Below, one piece after another: positions 46,311-55,150 of a stretch of DNA of 64,000 bases (positions are counted from its first letter, which is position 1; each line of letters opens with the position of its first letter). The stretch spans positions 99,928-163,927 of the forward strand of contig NZ_LBAW01000010.1 in assembly GCF_001648595.1 (NCBI RefSeq), read 5' to 3'. This DNA comes from Legionella bozemanae (lineage in GTDB: Bacteria; Pseudomonadota; Gammaproteobacteria; Legionellales; Legionellaceae). A model generated the notes under the pieces. It saw nothing but the letters and a program-made list of their open reading frames with translations, was not told the origin of the DNA and searched no databases. The translations under genes and the position numbers were made by a program.

Positions 46311-48179
46311 GTGGGAATCCTGTTTTTCCTTCTTCTGATTGCATCGTTTTTGTTTAAAGGAACAAGTGATTATTCCATTTTACTGATCAGCTACGGCCTT
46401 ATGCTTGTTGCTCTAATAAGCTCTATTTCCTTTGCTTGGCCCTCCAAATTAATTCAATGCACTACATTAACATTTTGGCTGATTATCTGGCTTGTCTGGG
46501 TAACTCTTTTACCTCTGCTGGGCTGGGTTCCAGATACCACTTTTTTCGGCGTTTTTCAATGCTCAGCCTGGATATTTGGCTTTGTTTTATTTAATGGGAA
46601 TCGCTTCCCTGAGTGGTTATGGAATAATTTCCTCAGAGTGCTCTGGATATTGGGTTTGGTTTGTGCCATTTATGCTTTAATTCAGCTCTTAGTTAAAAAT
46701 GCAATGCCTGCTGGTTTTTTTGCAAGCAAAAATACTGCCGCCGCCTTTTTCATGATGGTTGACCTATTATTAATGGGGAAATTCTTTACGCTAAATCATC
46801 CTGAATTAATTGCAATAAACCAATCCAAAGTACAAAAAACGATAAAAAACATTGCTCTTTTAATTAGTATTTACATAATAACATTTGCATTATTCGCTGC
46901 GTTAAGCCGCGGTGTGATTCTTTGTTTTATTTTCTTTGCTGCACTAGAAATTGCTTTGTGTCGTCACGCAATAGAAAGAAAAAATATTTATCAATTATCA
47001 GCAATTCTGGTTCTGGCTTTAACTACATTGTATCTGTTTGCTCAACCTGCCATACAACATCGGTTGGATTTACTTGCTCATGAGAAATCACGTCTGGTTA
47101 TTTGGGAAGGTGCGTGGCACTTATGGCAAGCGACCCCCTGGTATGGCCTAGGCATTTTCAATTTTAAACAGTACTACCCCGCGTTTAGTTTACCGGGTGA
47201 TGGTTCTAATCTCGAATATGCGCACAATGACTTTTTACAATTATTAATTGAAACAGGCATTCCAGGTATTGTTATTCTGCTTGGAATTATGGTGACATGC
47301 GTCGCCTATTTAAGACGTTACCTAGCGCACCAAGATAAGAATCCTATCGCCTGTATCCAGGGTATTGCCTGTTTTGCCGCACTAGGTTCTTTAGTGTGTC
47401 ATAGTTTTATTGATTTTAATTTCTATGTATTTCCCATGAATCTCCTCATAGGATGTTGTTTAGGATATCTTTATTATTTCTTTAAAAAAGAAGGCTGTAT
47501 TAGAATTTATTCATTATCTTCTGGCAAAAGCATTTGGATTCTACAAAGTAGCCTAGTGGTTTTTCTCTTGCTCATAAGCAGCTACTTCATTCGTTTTTTA
47601 ATCCTAGAACACTATATTGGAAAAACTGAGGCTGCACTTCAAGCAAAACAATTTCGTAAAGCAGTTAATTACAGTAACCATGCATTAAAGTCATTTCATT
47701 TTGTTGAAATTCAAAGCCTCCAAATAGATGCTTACCTGCAATTGATTCAACAAACAACATCGGATTACTTGCGTCGTTACTGGACGGAAAAAGCGGTGGC
47801 TGCTATTAATCAAACAATAATCATGAACCCTTATTTTGCCCATTCTTATTTTCAAATGGCATTGTTGCAAAGCTTAATCCTTAATGAGCCCCGGGAAGCC
47901 GAAAAATATTTTCTTAAGACGTTAAAAAATAACCCGCATTATTGTTTGGCTCGGCTTACTTTTGTCCAATTTTTAATAGGGCAAAATGAACTGCAGCCGG
48001 CGCAGGAAGTTTTAGAAGCCGGTCTTCATTATCCTATCCCTCCAGAATACATAGAGCTTTATCTCAATTATCTGGCCAAACTTCGTTTTAAAAACGGCGA
48101 TCAGGAAGGGGCTAAGAAAGCAGCTGAGCGACTACAGCATCTCATTGTTTATAATCAAGATTATAGTGATTTGCTTTAA
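46311..48179 (+). CDS. O-antigen ligase/polymerase-like (Wzy_C) membrane protein with C-terminal TPRs
   Basis: The 622-residue protein has about twelve membrane segments in the first 430 residues and a large loop with WEGAWHLWQATPWYGLGIFN and EYAHNDFLQLLIETGIPG, the Wzy_C signature of O-antigen ligases and pilin O-glycosyltransferases. The last 190 residues contain TPR-like helices (YIGKTEAALQAKQFRKAVNYSN; NEPREAEKYFLKTLKNNPHY). It should act at the periplasmic face of the inner membrane on lipid-linked glycans. The start is a GTG with only a weak ribosome site, so the N-terminus is uncertain. Confidence 0.83.
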   Translation: MGILFFLLLIASFLFKGTSDYSILLISYGLMLVALISSISFAWPSKLIQCTTLTFWLIIWLVWVTLLPLLGWVPDTTFFGVFQCSAWIFGFVLFNGNRFPEWLWNNFLRVLWILGLVCAIYALIQLLVKNAMPAGFFASKNTAAAFFMMVDLLLMGKFFTLNHPELIAINQSKVQKTIKNIALLISIYIITFALFAALSRGVILCFIFFAALEIALCRHAIERKNIYQLSAILVLALTTLYLFAQPAIQHRLDLLAHEKSRLVIWEGAWHLWQATPWYGLGIFNFKQYYPAFSLPGDGSNLEYAHNDFLQLLIETGIPGIVILLGIMVTCVAYLRRYLAHQDKNPIACIQGIACFAALGSLVCHSFIDFNFYVFPMNLLIGCCLGYLYYFFKKEGCIRIYSLSSGKSIWILQSSLVVFLLLISSYFIRFLILEHYIGKTEAALQAKQFRKAVNYSNHALKSFHFVEIQSLQIDAYLQLIQQTTSDYLRRYWTEKAVAAINQTIIMNPYFAHSYFQMALLQSLILNEPREAEKYFLKTLKNNPHYCLARLTFVQFLIGQNELQPAQEVLEAGLHYPIPPEYIELYLNYLAKLRFKNGDQEGAKKAAERLQHLIVYNQDYSDLL

Positions 48180-48201
48180 ATTTTAATCTCCATAATCGAG
48201 A

Positions 48202-49167
48202 CTAGACATCGGGAGGTAACGCGTGCAAAAAGCTGTGAATTTTATCTAGAGAATCCACTTGATAAAAACGATTGAGTAATGATGCATCAAGCAATTTACC
48301 AAAATAGTATCGGACTAAAGATTTACTTTGCAATATCGATTTATATTCATCTTCTAATATTGCCAATTCGTGTAAGTGATTCATAAATAAATTAATTTTT
48401 TCGGTTAAACGCACAACCACACGCTCTTGTTGCAGTAACTCCTGATAAAGCCAAGGCTTACCACTTCCAGCACGCGATATCATATAAGCGTCACAACCGC
48501 TTATTTCTATTGCTTGGTGTAAACTGCGAACATCATGAATATCTCCATTGGCAATCACTGGAATAGAAACGCTTTGTTTGATTTTGGCGATTTGGTGTAA
48601 GTCGGATGCAACATCATAATCATCTATCCAACGTCGACCATGTACAATCAGTGCATCTGCGCCTGTATCTTCAATTTTTTCCGCCAAAAGAAAATCCTTT
48701 TCATTACCTTGAATCCGAATTTTTATGGTTAAAGGAATAGTAATCGCAGCACGTACTTCTTGAACGATGCGCACTAACTGTTCTGGTTCCTCAAGCAAAG
48801 CACTTCCTGCTCCTTTCTTACGTATTTTAGGTTTGGGGCAGCCACAATTTATATCAATAATATCCGCACCATTGAATTGCAATTGCTGTGCTGCTTGCGC
48901 CAATATATGAGGTTCAGTACCTGCTATTTGATAGGCCAGGGTTTGTTCTTGGGGTGCTCGATAAATATAACGTGAGTTTGCAGCATGTTTATGAAGAATA
49001 TCTGTTGCAGAACTCATTTCAGTCACGCAATATGCAGGCGCCCGATAATGATTAAATAATGTTCTAAATGGGGCGCAGCTGTAACCTGCTAAAGGCCCTT
49101 GGATTAACCGATTAGGCAATGTTAAAGAACCTATTTTCAAAGAACTGTTAATAAAAGCGTGCATCAA
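48202..49167 (-). CDS. dus: tRNA-dihydrouridine synthase family protein
   Basis: The 321-residue flavoprotein reduces uridines in tRNA. It has RLIQGPLAGYSCAPFRTLF, the catalytic Cys loop DINCGCPKPKIRKKGAGSAL, HGRRW and PVIANGDIHD for FMN binding. Overall it resembles DusB/DusC; the exact position specificity is not clear, because the motif NCGCPKPK differs slightly from the usual NxGCPxxK text. It is convergent with the Wzy_C gene with 22 bases between. Confidence 0.88.
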   Translation of the reverse strand: MMHAFINSSLKIGSLTLPNRLIQGPLAGYSCAPFRTLFNHYRAPAYCVTEMSSATDILHKHAANSRYIYRAPQEQTLAYQIAGTEPHILAQAAQQLQFNGADIIDINCGCPKPKIRKKGAGSALLEEPEQLVRIVQEVRAAITIPLTIKIRIQGNEKDFLLAEKIEDTGADALIVHGRRWIDDYDVASDLHQIAKIKQSVSIPVIANGDIHDVRSLHQAIEISGCDAYMISRAGSGKPWLYQELLQQERVVVRLTEKINLFMNHLHELAILEDEYKSILQSKSLVRYYFGKLLDASLLNRFYQVDSLDKIHSFLHALPPDV

Positions 49168-49314
49168 TTTAATTCATGGATATAATGAGGGCCAATTTTA
49201 ACATACTTGAATCTAGAAAAAGTAGTTTGAGTTCTACTACGCAAGCTAAGAGATCCGAACCTGCTCGATTTTTCTAGGTTGAATAGAAATCGAATCAAAC
49301 AGGAAAACTCCTTT

Positions 49315-49758
49315 ATGGACAAACGTTATTTATCCCCTTTGGAAATGCTCAATATTGCAACACAACATGCCTATGCTGCTGATTATTTATTACAGCAAAT
49401 CACCGACTGGACATACAGACAAACGGATCCACTCAGTGTGTTAACCCCAGTAACCTCGTTAATGTATCAAGCCTTTCAACTAACATTGAAAGCTTATTGT
49501 TTGCATGAACACCGTCCAGTCAAAGAGCATAAAAATCTTATGGAGCTGGTTGAGTTAAATAGCCATTTAGGATTTTCTCACCAAGAAATCGTTTTATTAA
49601 AGACCCTGGCAAAACAACAGGTTTTCCTTAAGGGAACTGATTATGATTTATGGGAAAATCAGCAGCAATTTCATGTTTTTTGTGAACAGATTCTTTCTCT
49701 CTATCAGAAATTACAAATGATGATGCCACTAGAGCTTCACCCTGACTATCAGCAATAA
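49315..49758 (+). CDS. Small helical protein, possible HEPN domain
   Basis: The 147-residue protein is all-helical. The segment SLMYQAFQLTLKAYCLHEHRPVKEHKNLMELVEL (about 45-78, motif region) has the spacing of HEPN domains (Lys/aromatic helix, then a x-K-x-H-N-x-L like turn). The R-x4-6-H catalytic motif of HEPN RNases is not obvious, so it may be a non-nuclease HEPN protein or unrelated. ATG 49315 is preferred over an in-frame start at 49279. No MNT-type antitoxin partner is adjacent. Confidence 0.6.
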   Translation: MDKRYLSPLEMLNIATQHAYAADYLLQQITDWTYRQTDPLSVLTPVTSLMYQAFQLTLKAYCLHEHRPVKEHKNLMELVELNSHLGFSHQEIVLLKTLAKQQVFLKGTDYDLWENQQQFHVFCEQILSLYQKLQMMMPLELHPDYQQ

Positions 49759-49797
49759 TGTAGAGGTTGTCATTAAAAGCAAGCCAGGTGTCAATTT

Positions 49798-49863
49798 AAA
49801 ACCCCAAAGAGAAGATGAGCTCGCCTTCGCATGACAACATATATCATTGTTTTTTGGGGTTTT
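49798..49863. terminator. Inverted repeat between convergent genes
   Basis: AAAACCCCAAA (49798-49808) and TTTGGGGTTTT (49853-49863) are perfect complements with a 44-base loop. It lies between the convergent small genes and could act as a bidirectional terminator, although the loop is long. Confidence 0.5.
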
Positions 49864-49910
49864 ACCTTTTTGTTGCAACCGATTAGAGGTGCAGCTGAAG
49901 CCTCATTAAA

Positions 49911-50333
49911 TTATGGCTGATGCGTCTGATTGAGTTGCTGCTTTTCTTCAACCATTTCCTTGTCCTTGTTTGAAGTAGCATAAAGACCATTTCTACAAAG
50001 CGACTCTCCCACGGTTGTTTTTTTGAATGTTGGTTCTTTAAGCGACTCGTTAAGTCTATTTGCAAGCTCCTCTTGTTGTGCAAGAATATTTTGATAAAAA
50101 ACGCTATTATTTTCTACGTCCTGTTGTAATTGCGCATACTTTGCTTCCGCTGCAGAAACACGATCAGCCAAGACCACTCGCTCTTCCATTAAACCATTTA
50201 AGCGGTCTTGAAGTGCTCGTCGTTGGTTTTCACCATCAGATAAGTACTGAGAAATTGTCTCAGTTAAGCTATCTATTATTGCATTAGCCCGCGCGAGCTC
50301 CGCTTCTAATGCTATTTCCAATTCTGTTTTCAC
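49911..50333 (-). CDS. Coiled-coil protein of unknown function
   Basis: The 140-residue protein is a heptad-rich coiled coil from about residue 1 to 100 (LEIALEAELARANAIIDSL, then ERVVLADRVSAAEAKYAQLQ). The C-terminal 40 residues are polar and end KEMVEEKQQLNQTHQP. There is no signal peptide or membrane span. I do not recognise it. It lies alone, facing the small helical gene and divergent from the moxR operon. Confidence 0.7.
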   Translation of the reverse strand: MKTELEIALEAELARANAIIDSLTETISQYLSDGENQRRALQDRLNGLMEERVVLADRVSAAEAKYAQLQQDVENNSVFYQNILAQQEELANRLNESLKEPTFKKTTVGESLCRNGLYATSNKDKEMVEEKQQLNQTHQP

Positions 50334-50703
50334 TTCCTAAATCTCCAAAATTTTTCCTGTTCGTTCTTTTTATCTGGAAAACTAACTCTTTCCTTTATCG
50401 TATTCAACAAAAGTATTTATCTAGGGTCCTGCATCTAGAACAGCAGCATTTGTTGTTAACCGGCGAAGAATAAAAACAAAACTCGTAAAATTCAAGCTCC
50501 ATTTGCGTCGCACGGTAGAAAGTTTGGCATTACCTTTTCGCGTCTACAATTGCCCCATTCAGATTCAGTAAGCCTGAATACATCATTTTTGCTTAATTTT
50601 TAAACAAAAAATCATCTGTAGTACTTGGCATCGCGTGCAATTCACGCTAGGATAGTTTTTTTATTTAAATCCTGTCGATGTTATTTATATTAAGGTAGAA
50701 ACT
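50334..50703. other. 370-base gene-free gap before the MoxR-Bat operon
   Basis: This is the longest gene-free stretch in the window. It holds the putative operon promoter at 50625-50653 and a small inverted repeat (ttcagattcagtaagcctgaa split around gtaa at about 50557-50578). No reading frame, RNA gene or family A/B repeat was recognised in it. Confidence 0.6.
50625..50653 (+). promoter_or_regulatory. Sigma-70-type promoter of the moxR operon, with inner palindrome
   Basis: TTGGCA at 50625-50630, a 17-base spacer and TAGGAT at 50648-50653 give a near-consensus promoter 50 bases before the moxR start. The spacer contains a perfect GCGTG-N5-CACGC inverted repeat (50633-50647), a possible operator. 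Confidence 0.7.
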
Positions 50704-51705
50704 ATGGAGCAAGTAGAAGACAATAAGACTGGAAATGCGGTGCAACATCAAATATTACAGTTAAGTCATCACTTAAATTCGCAAATTTTAGGTCAGAGTG
50801 GATTAATTTCACGGTTACTCATTGCCTTACTTGCTGATGGCCATTTATTAGTTGAAGGAGCACCTGGATTAGCAAAAACACGGGCGGTTAAAGAACTGTC
50901 CGATGGAGTTGAAGGTAATTTTCATCGCGTCCAGTTTACCCCTGATTTATTGCCTGGAGATTTAACAGGTACTGATGTATATCATCCACAAAATGGTTCT
51001 TTTGTATTTCAACCAGGCCCTATATTCCATCATTTACTTTTGGCGGATGAAATAAACCGTGCTCCAGCGAAAGTACAATCTGCTTTACTCGAGGCAATGG
51101 CTGAACGACAAGTTACTATAGGAGGCAAAACCTATCCTTTGCCCGAATTATTTTTGGTAATGGCAACGCAAAACCCCATTGAGCAGGAAGGAACTTATCC
51201 CTTGCCCGAAGCCCAATTAGACCGATTTTTGATGTATGTAAAAATCAGTTATCCCGATGCTAAAATCGAGCATGATATTTTAGCTTTATCACGCAAAGAA
51301 GCCTTAGGCGCGGCTATGGCCACTAAACCGGTTACATCAGAAAAATTATCACAAAAAACATTATTTGAAGCACGCAAGCAAGTTCTTAATGTTCATACGA
51401 GTGATGCATTAGAAAATTATCTGGTCCAGTTAGTAGTGGCAACACGCAATCCTGGTATATACAGTGAAGAGTTAGGTCGTTGGTTGCGCTTTGGTGCCAG
51501 CCCGCGTGCCACAATTGCTTTAGATCGTTGTTCTAAAGCCCATGCCTGGCTTTGTGGGAGAGATTATGTCACTCCAGATGACATTCACGTAATTGCTCAT
51601 GATGTGTTACGACATCGAATTTTATTAAGCTTTGAAGCGGAAGCGGAAGGGATCAATAGTGATGATTTTATTGACTCCTTATTACGCTTGGTTGCTGTTC
51701 CATAG
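50704..51705 (+). CDS. MoxR-family AAA+ ATPase
   Basis: The 333-residue protein has Walker A GAPGLAKT (52-59), Walker B with LLADEINRAPAKVQSALLEAM and sensor text MATQNPIEQEGTYPLPEAQLDRF. MoxR ATPases act as chaperones for maturation of complexes, usually with VWA-domain partners. It heads an operon with DUF58, DUF4381, two VWA proteins, a TPR protein and BatD. A promoter lies 50 bases upstream. A small repeat separates it from the next gene. Confidence 0.93.
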   Translation: MEQVEDNKTGNAVQHQILQLSHHLNSQILGQSGLISRLLIALLADGHLLVEGAPGLAKTRAVKELSDGVEGNFHRVQFTPDLLPGDLTGTDVYHPQNGSFVFQPGPIFHHLLLADEINRAPAKVQSALLEAMAERQVTIGGKTYPLPELFLVMATQNPIEQEGTYPLPEAQLDRFLMYVKISYPDAKIEHDILALSRKEALGAAMATKPVTSEKLSQKTLFEARKQVLNVHTSDALENYLVQLVVATRNPGIYSEELGRWLRFGASPRATIALDRCSKAHAWLCGRDYVTPDDIHVIAHDVLRHRILLSFEAEAEGINSDDFIDSLLRLVAVP

Positions 51706-51706
51706 C

Positions 51707-51738
51707 GTAGCCTGGGTGCAGCGCAGCGCAACCCAGGA
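51707..51738. repeat. Short family A palindrome within the moxR operon
   Basis: gtagcctgggtgcagcgcag is followed directly by cgcaacccagg, giving a compact palindrome with a 7-8 bp outer stem. It starts right after the moxR stop, in the only large gap (113 bases) of an operon whose other genes overlap. Confidence 0.75.
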
Positions 51739-51818
51739 TAACTGGCCAAACAAATAACAGCCTTGAATTTGATGATTCAGTCCCAATTTACAGATCATAT
51801 GAGGTACACGAGGTTTTT

Positions 51819-52730
51819 ATGGTGAATGGCGTTATTGCAGAATTAAATGAATTAATTGACCTGAGACGTTATGTACAATCCGTTCATTATCGCCCCGAAG
51901 GTAAAGCAATACGATCAGGCAATCATTTATCCAAATTACGTGGTCGTGGTATGGATTTTGCCGAAGTAAGAAATTATCAAGCTGGTGATGAAATACGCCA
52001 TATGGAGTGGCGCGTTACTGCTCGCACCGGCAGACCTCATGTGAAAATTTATCAGGAAGAACGAGAAAGGCCGGTAGTGATTCTCACTGATTTTAATCCA
52101 TCAATGATTTTCGGTACGCGTATCGCATTTAAATCAGTCATTGCTGCGCGCTTAGCAGCTCTTCTTGCCTGGACAGTAATCAAGGAAGGCGACAGAGTGG
52201 GCGGAGTATTCTTTTCAGCCACTGATCACAGCGAATTTACCCCACGCAGCCGTGATATGGGCGTACTGCCTTTGCTGGCCTCTTTAAGTCGATATACTGA
52301 TCAGACAGAGGTACAACGCGAAGCGCAACCAAGACTGCTTAGTGACGCCTTAGTGCGCTTACGCCGTGTAGTCAGACCAGGAAGCATCCTGGTTTTGATC
52401 AGTGACTTTTACTCTATGGATAGTGAATGCGAAAAGCATTTAAAACGATTACGCTACCACAATGACATTCTGGCTTACCATGTGTGTGATCGCGTAGAAC
52501 TTTCTCCACCTAAGCCTCAGCAATATGCTATGACTAATGGACAGCAAGAAATAATACTCGATACCAGCCTGCACTCAGTAAACAGTGCTTACGAGCACTA
52601 TTGCCAACAACGCATAGCACACCTGCAAGAGCAGTTTCGCCGCTTACATATTCAGTATGTACAAGTTACAGCAGACAATGATTTAGCGCCATTAGTGCGT
52701 CAAACTTTTCCCAGGAGGTCCCGTGGCTAA
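51819..52730 (+). CDS. DUF58 domain protein
   Basis: The 303-residue protein has the DUF58 signature GMDFAEVRNYQAGDEIRHMEWRVTARTGRPHVKIYQEE (residues about 47-84, motif region) and a degraded VWA-like fold behind it (VVILTDFNPSM; ILVLISDFYSM). DUF58 proteins are constant partners of MoxR ATPases. Its end overlaps the next gene by eight bases. No signal peptide. Confidence 0.9.
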   Translation: MVNGVIAELNELIDLRRYVQSVHYRPEGKAIRSGNHLSKLRGRGMDFAEVRNYQAGDEIRHMEWRVTARTGRPHVKIYQEERERPVVILTDFNPSMIFGTRIAFKSVIAARLAALLAWTVIKEGDRVGGVFFSATDHSEFTPRSRDMGVLPLLASLSRYTDQTEVQREAQPRLLSDALVRLRRVVRPGSILVLISDFYSMDSECEKHLKRLRYHNDILAYHVCDRVELSPPKPQQYAMTNGQQEIILDTSLHSVNSAYEHYCQQRIAHLQEQFRRLHIQYVQVTADNDLAPLVRQTFPRRSRG

Positions 52731-53208
52731 CACTGATCCCTTGGCACAGTTAAAAGACATCCATCTTCCCCCGCCAATTGGTTGGTGGCCATTGGCTCCA
52801 GGATGGTATGTGCTCCTGGGTTTGGTTTTACTTTTAGCATTCATACTTGCTTATGGGGTCTATAAGAGGTATCGCAACGCTCTGGCCAAAAAACATGCAC
52901 TGCTTTTATTAAATACCTATCAAAAAGAATATGAAGAAAAACATAATGGCACTCAGAGCAGTGCCCGTATTTCAGAATTATTACGTCGTGTAGCGCTTGT
53001 CTATTATCCACGGGAGCAAGTTGCAAGTTTGCATGGAGAAAAGTGGCTTAACTTTCTAAATGAAACAAGTAAAGGAACTGATTTTAATTCAGTAAAAGAT
53101 TTGCTGTTAAATGCACCCTTCAAAACAGCAGAAACCATGGATCTCAAACCTTTGTTCAGCACCGCCCAACTTTGGATTAAACAAAGAGGAGTGCCATGTT
53201 CGAATTAG
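52723..53208 (+). CDS. DUF4381 membrane protein
   Basis: The 161-residue protein has the DUF4381 N-terminus (LKDIHLPPPIGWWPLAPGWY), one membrane helix at about 27-47 and a cytoplasmic or periplasmic helical tail. It starts with GTG at 52723, with AGGAGG four to five bases upstream inside the preceding gene. DUF4381 genes are found in MoxR-Bat operons; the function is unknown. Confidence 0.88.
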   Translation: MANTDPLAQLKDIHLPPPIGWWPLAPGWYVLLGLVLLLAFILAYGVYKRYRNALAKKHALLLLNTYQKEYEEKHNGTQSSARISELLRRVALVYYPREQVASLHGEKWLNFLNETSKGTDFNSVKDLLLNAPFKTAETMDLKPLFSTAQLWIKQRGVPCSN

Positions 53209-54224
53209 CTAATCCTTGGGTTTTAATACTCTTTCCTTTACCCTTAATCTTCTGGTTCTTGATGCCCAGAGCCAAAGTGCAATTGCCTGCTGCTTTGAAA
53301 GTACCTTTTTTTGCCGCGATGGTCGACATAGCAGATCAGGAAAAACGTTCTGTTTCTGCACAATATTCACTACTTATTCCAGTCATTATATGGTTATTAT
53401 TGGTTGTTGCTTTAGCGGGTCCTCGCTGGATTGGTGCACCCAAACCTATTGAACGTGAGGGTTATAACATCATGATGGCTTTAGATTTGTCTGGAAGCAT
53501 GGAGATTCCTGATATGCTCCTGCATGGCCGACCTGTAAGCCGTTTAAGTGTTGTAAAAAATGCAGCCGATCAATTTGTACGTGATCGTTCTACTGACAAA
53601 ATTGGTTTAATCCTTTTTGGTACGCGTGCTTACTTGCAAACACCACTTACCTATGACCGACATACCATCCTCCTACGTCTTGAGGATGCTACGGCTGGCC
53701 TGGCAGGTAAAACCACATCTATAGGTGATGCCGTAGGTCTTGCTGTAAAACGGTTGAGAAATGTACCTCCAAAAGGAAGAATTCTTATTTTGTTAACCGA
53801 TGGTGCAAATAATTCTGGTGTACTGGCTCCGTTAAAAGCGGCCGAATTGGCTAGAGACGAAGGAATTAAAATTTACACTATAGGTTTAGGATCTGAAGAG
53901 GATTCAAGAGCATTAGTCGGTAATTTTATGATGCAAAATGCTGCAGCAGATTTGGATGAAGAAACCTTAAAAAAAATGTCTGACATGACAGGAGGTCGTT
54001 ATTTCCGTGCTACGGATACTGAAACATTACATTCAATTTATAAAACCATTAACGAGTTGGAAACTATAAATCAGGAGCAAGCAACAGTCCGTCCACAAAA
54101 GGAATATTATCCCTGGTTTGTCGGTTTTGCATTATTGCTTTGTTTCTCTTGGTTAATTAGAAAAGCAGATTTAAGACTGAAAGTAAGCTCTGTAATGCCA
54201 AAGCAGGAGGCATTAAAGTCATGA
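53196..54224 (+). CDS. batA: VWA-domain protein, BatA-like
   Basis: The 342-residue protein has two N-terminal hydrophobic segments (about 7-23 and 58-75), a VWA domain with an intact MIDAS DLSGSM (97-102), GLILFGTRAYLQTPLTYD, LLTDGANNSG, and a C-terminal membrane helix (WFVGFALLLCFSWLI). BatA proteins form envelope complexes linked to aerotolerance and virulence in other bacteria. It overlaps DUF4381 by 13 bases and the next VWA gene by four. Confidence 0.9.
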   Translation: MFELANPWVLILFPLPLIFWFLMPRAKVQLPAALKVPFFAAMVDIADQEKRSVSAQYSLLIPVIIWLLLVVALAGPRWIGAPKPIEREGYNIMMALDLSGSMEIPDMLLHGRPVSRLSVVKNAADQFVRDRSTDKIGLILFGTRAYLQTPLTYDRHTILLRLEDATAGLAGKTTSIGDAVGLAVKRLRNVPPKGRILILLTDGANNSGVLAPLKAAELARDEGIKIYTIGLGSEEDSRALVGNFMMQNAAADLDEETLKKMSDMTGGRYFRATDTETLHSIYKTINELETINQEQATVRPQKEYYPWFVGFALLLCFSWLIRKADLRLKVSSVMPKQEALKS

Positions 54225-55150
54225 TTGCAGATTTTCATTTTTTAAGACCTTGGTGGCTTTTAATGATATTTCCTTTATTAGGATTAGCTGTAGCTTTTTG
54301 GCGTCAAAAACCTAAATTACATGCGTGGACAGAAGTTTGTGATCAGCATTTGCTCAGCCATCTCATGCAAAAAAAAGGACAAGGGCAACGTATGGGCTCG
54401 ATGCTCTGTTTGTTTTTAAGCATTCTATTTATGATTTTGAGTATTGCCGGTCCTGTTTGGTATAAGTTGCCCGTAGCGATTTATAAACCGATACAACCCC
54501 GAATTTTAGTTTTGGATATGTCAGACAATATGATGGCTAATGATTTAACACCTAATCGTTTAAGTCGCGCTAAATTTAAATTACATGATTTATTTGCCCA
54601 CAAAGATGTAGGTCAGTTTGGTCTTGTAGTCTTTACCAGTGAACCTTTTGTTGTCTCGCCACTTACCGATGATGGACATACTATTTCCTCTCTACTTTCT
54701 TCACTAACTCCTGATATCATGCCGGTAACTGGACAAAATCTTGATAGTGCCTTGAATGAGGCCAGTAACTTAATCAAACAAGCGGGCTTTAAACAGGGAC
54801 AAATTTTGGTATTAACAGCAGACGCCCCTTCCGATGCATCAATTGCCTTGGCGAAAAAATTAGCTGAAGCAGGCATTTACTCCTCTATTATGCCAGTCAA
54901 AGCGGATAAGAACCTAAATCCGCTATTTAATCGTTTTGCTGATGCAGGCGGAGGACAATTGGTAAAATACACTTCAGATTCAAATGACATCGATCAATGG
55001 CTAAATTCCAGTAATAACAATGAATTTGCTTTAAGTAAAGATGAAGATATTCCACTTTGGCGGGATGAAGGACGGTGGTTTTTAATTCCTGCCCTACTGT
55101 TACTTTTGCCCGTGTTTCGACGTGGTTGGATGCAGAGGGTAATTGTATGA
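54221..55150 (+). CDS. batB: VWA-domain protein, BatB-like, with altered MIDAS
   Basis: The 309-residue protein has membrane segments at about 10-27, 58-78 and near the C-terminus (WFLIPALLLLLPVF), and a VWA domain. The MIDAS text is LVLDMSDNMMANDLTPNRL: the family usually has D-x-S-x-S, and here the third position is Asn103. Metal binding may be weaker or lost. FGLVVFTSEPFVVSPLTDD and ILVLTADAPSD support the fold. Both ends overlap neighbours by four bases. Confidence 0.87.
   Translation: MIADFHFLRPWWLLMIFPLLGLAVAFWRQKPKLHAWTEVCDQHLLSHLMQKKGQGQRMGSMLCLFLSILFMILSIAGPVWYKLPVAIYKPIQPRILVLDMSDNMMANDLTPNRLSRAKFKLHDLFAHKDVGQFGLVVFTSEPFVVSPLTDDGHTISSLLSSLTPDIMPVTGQNLDSALNEASNLIKQAGFKQGQILVLTADAPSDASIALAKKLAEAGIYSSIMPVKADKNLNPLFNRFADAGGGQLVKYTSDSNDIDQWLNSSNNNEFALSKDEDIPLWRDEGRWFLIPALLLLLPVFRRGWMQRVIV

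Noticed and set aside
49883..50083. 66-codon minus-strand frame inside the coiled-coil gene
   Set aside because: It is a second frame of the same strand overlapping a heptad-rich coding region, and no start signal was seen.
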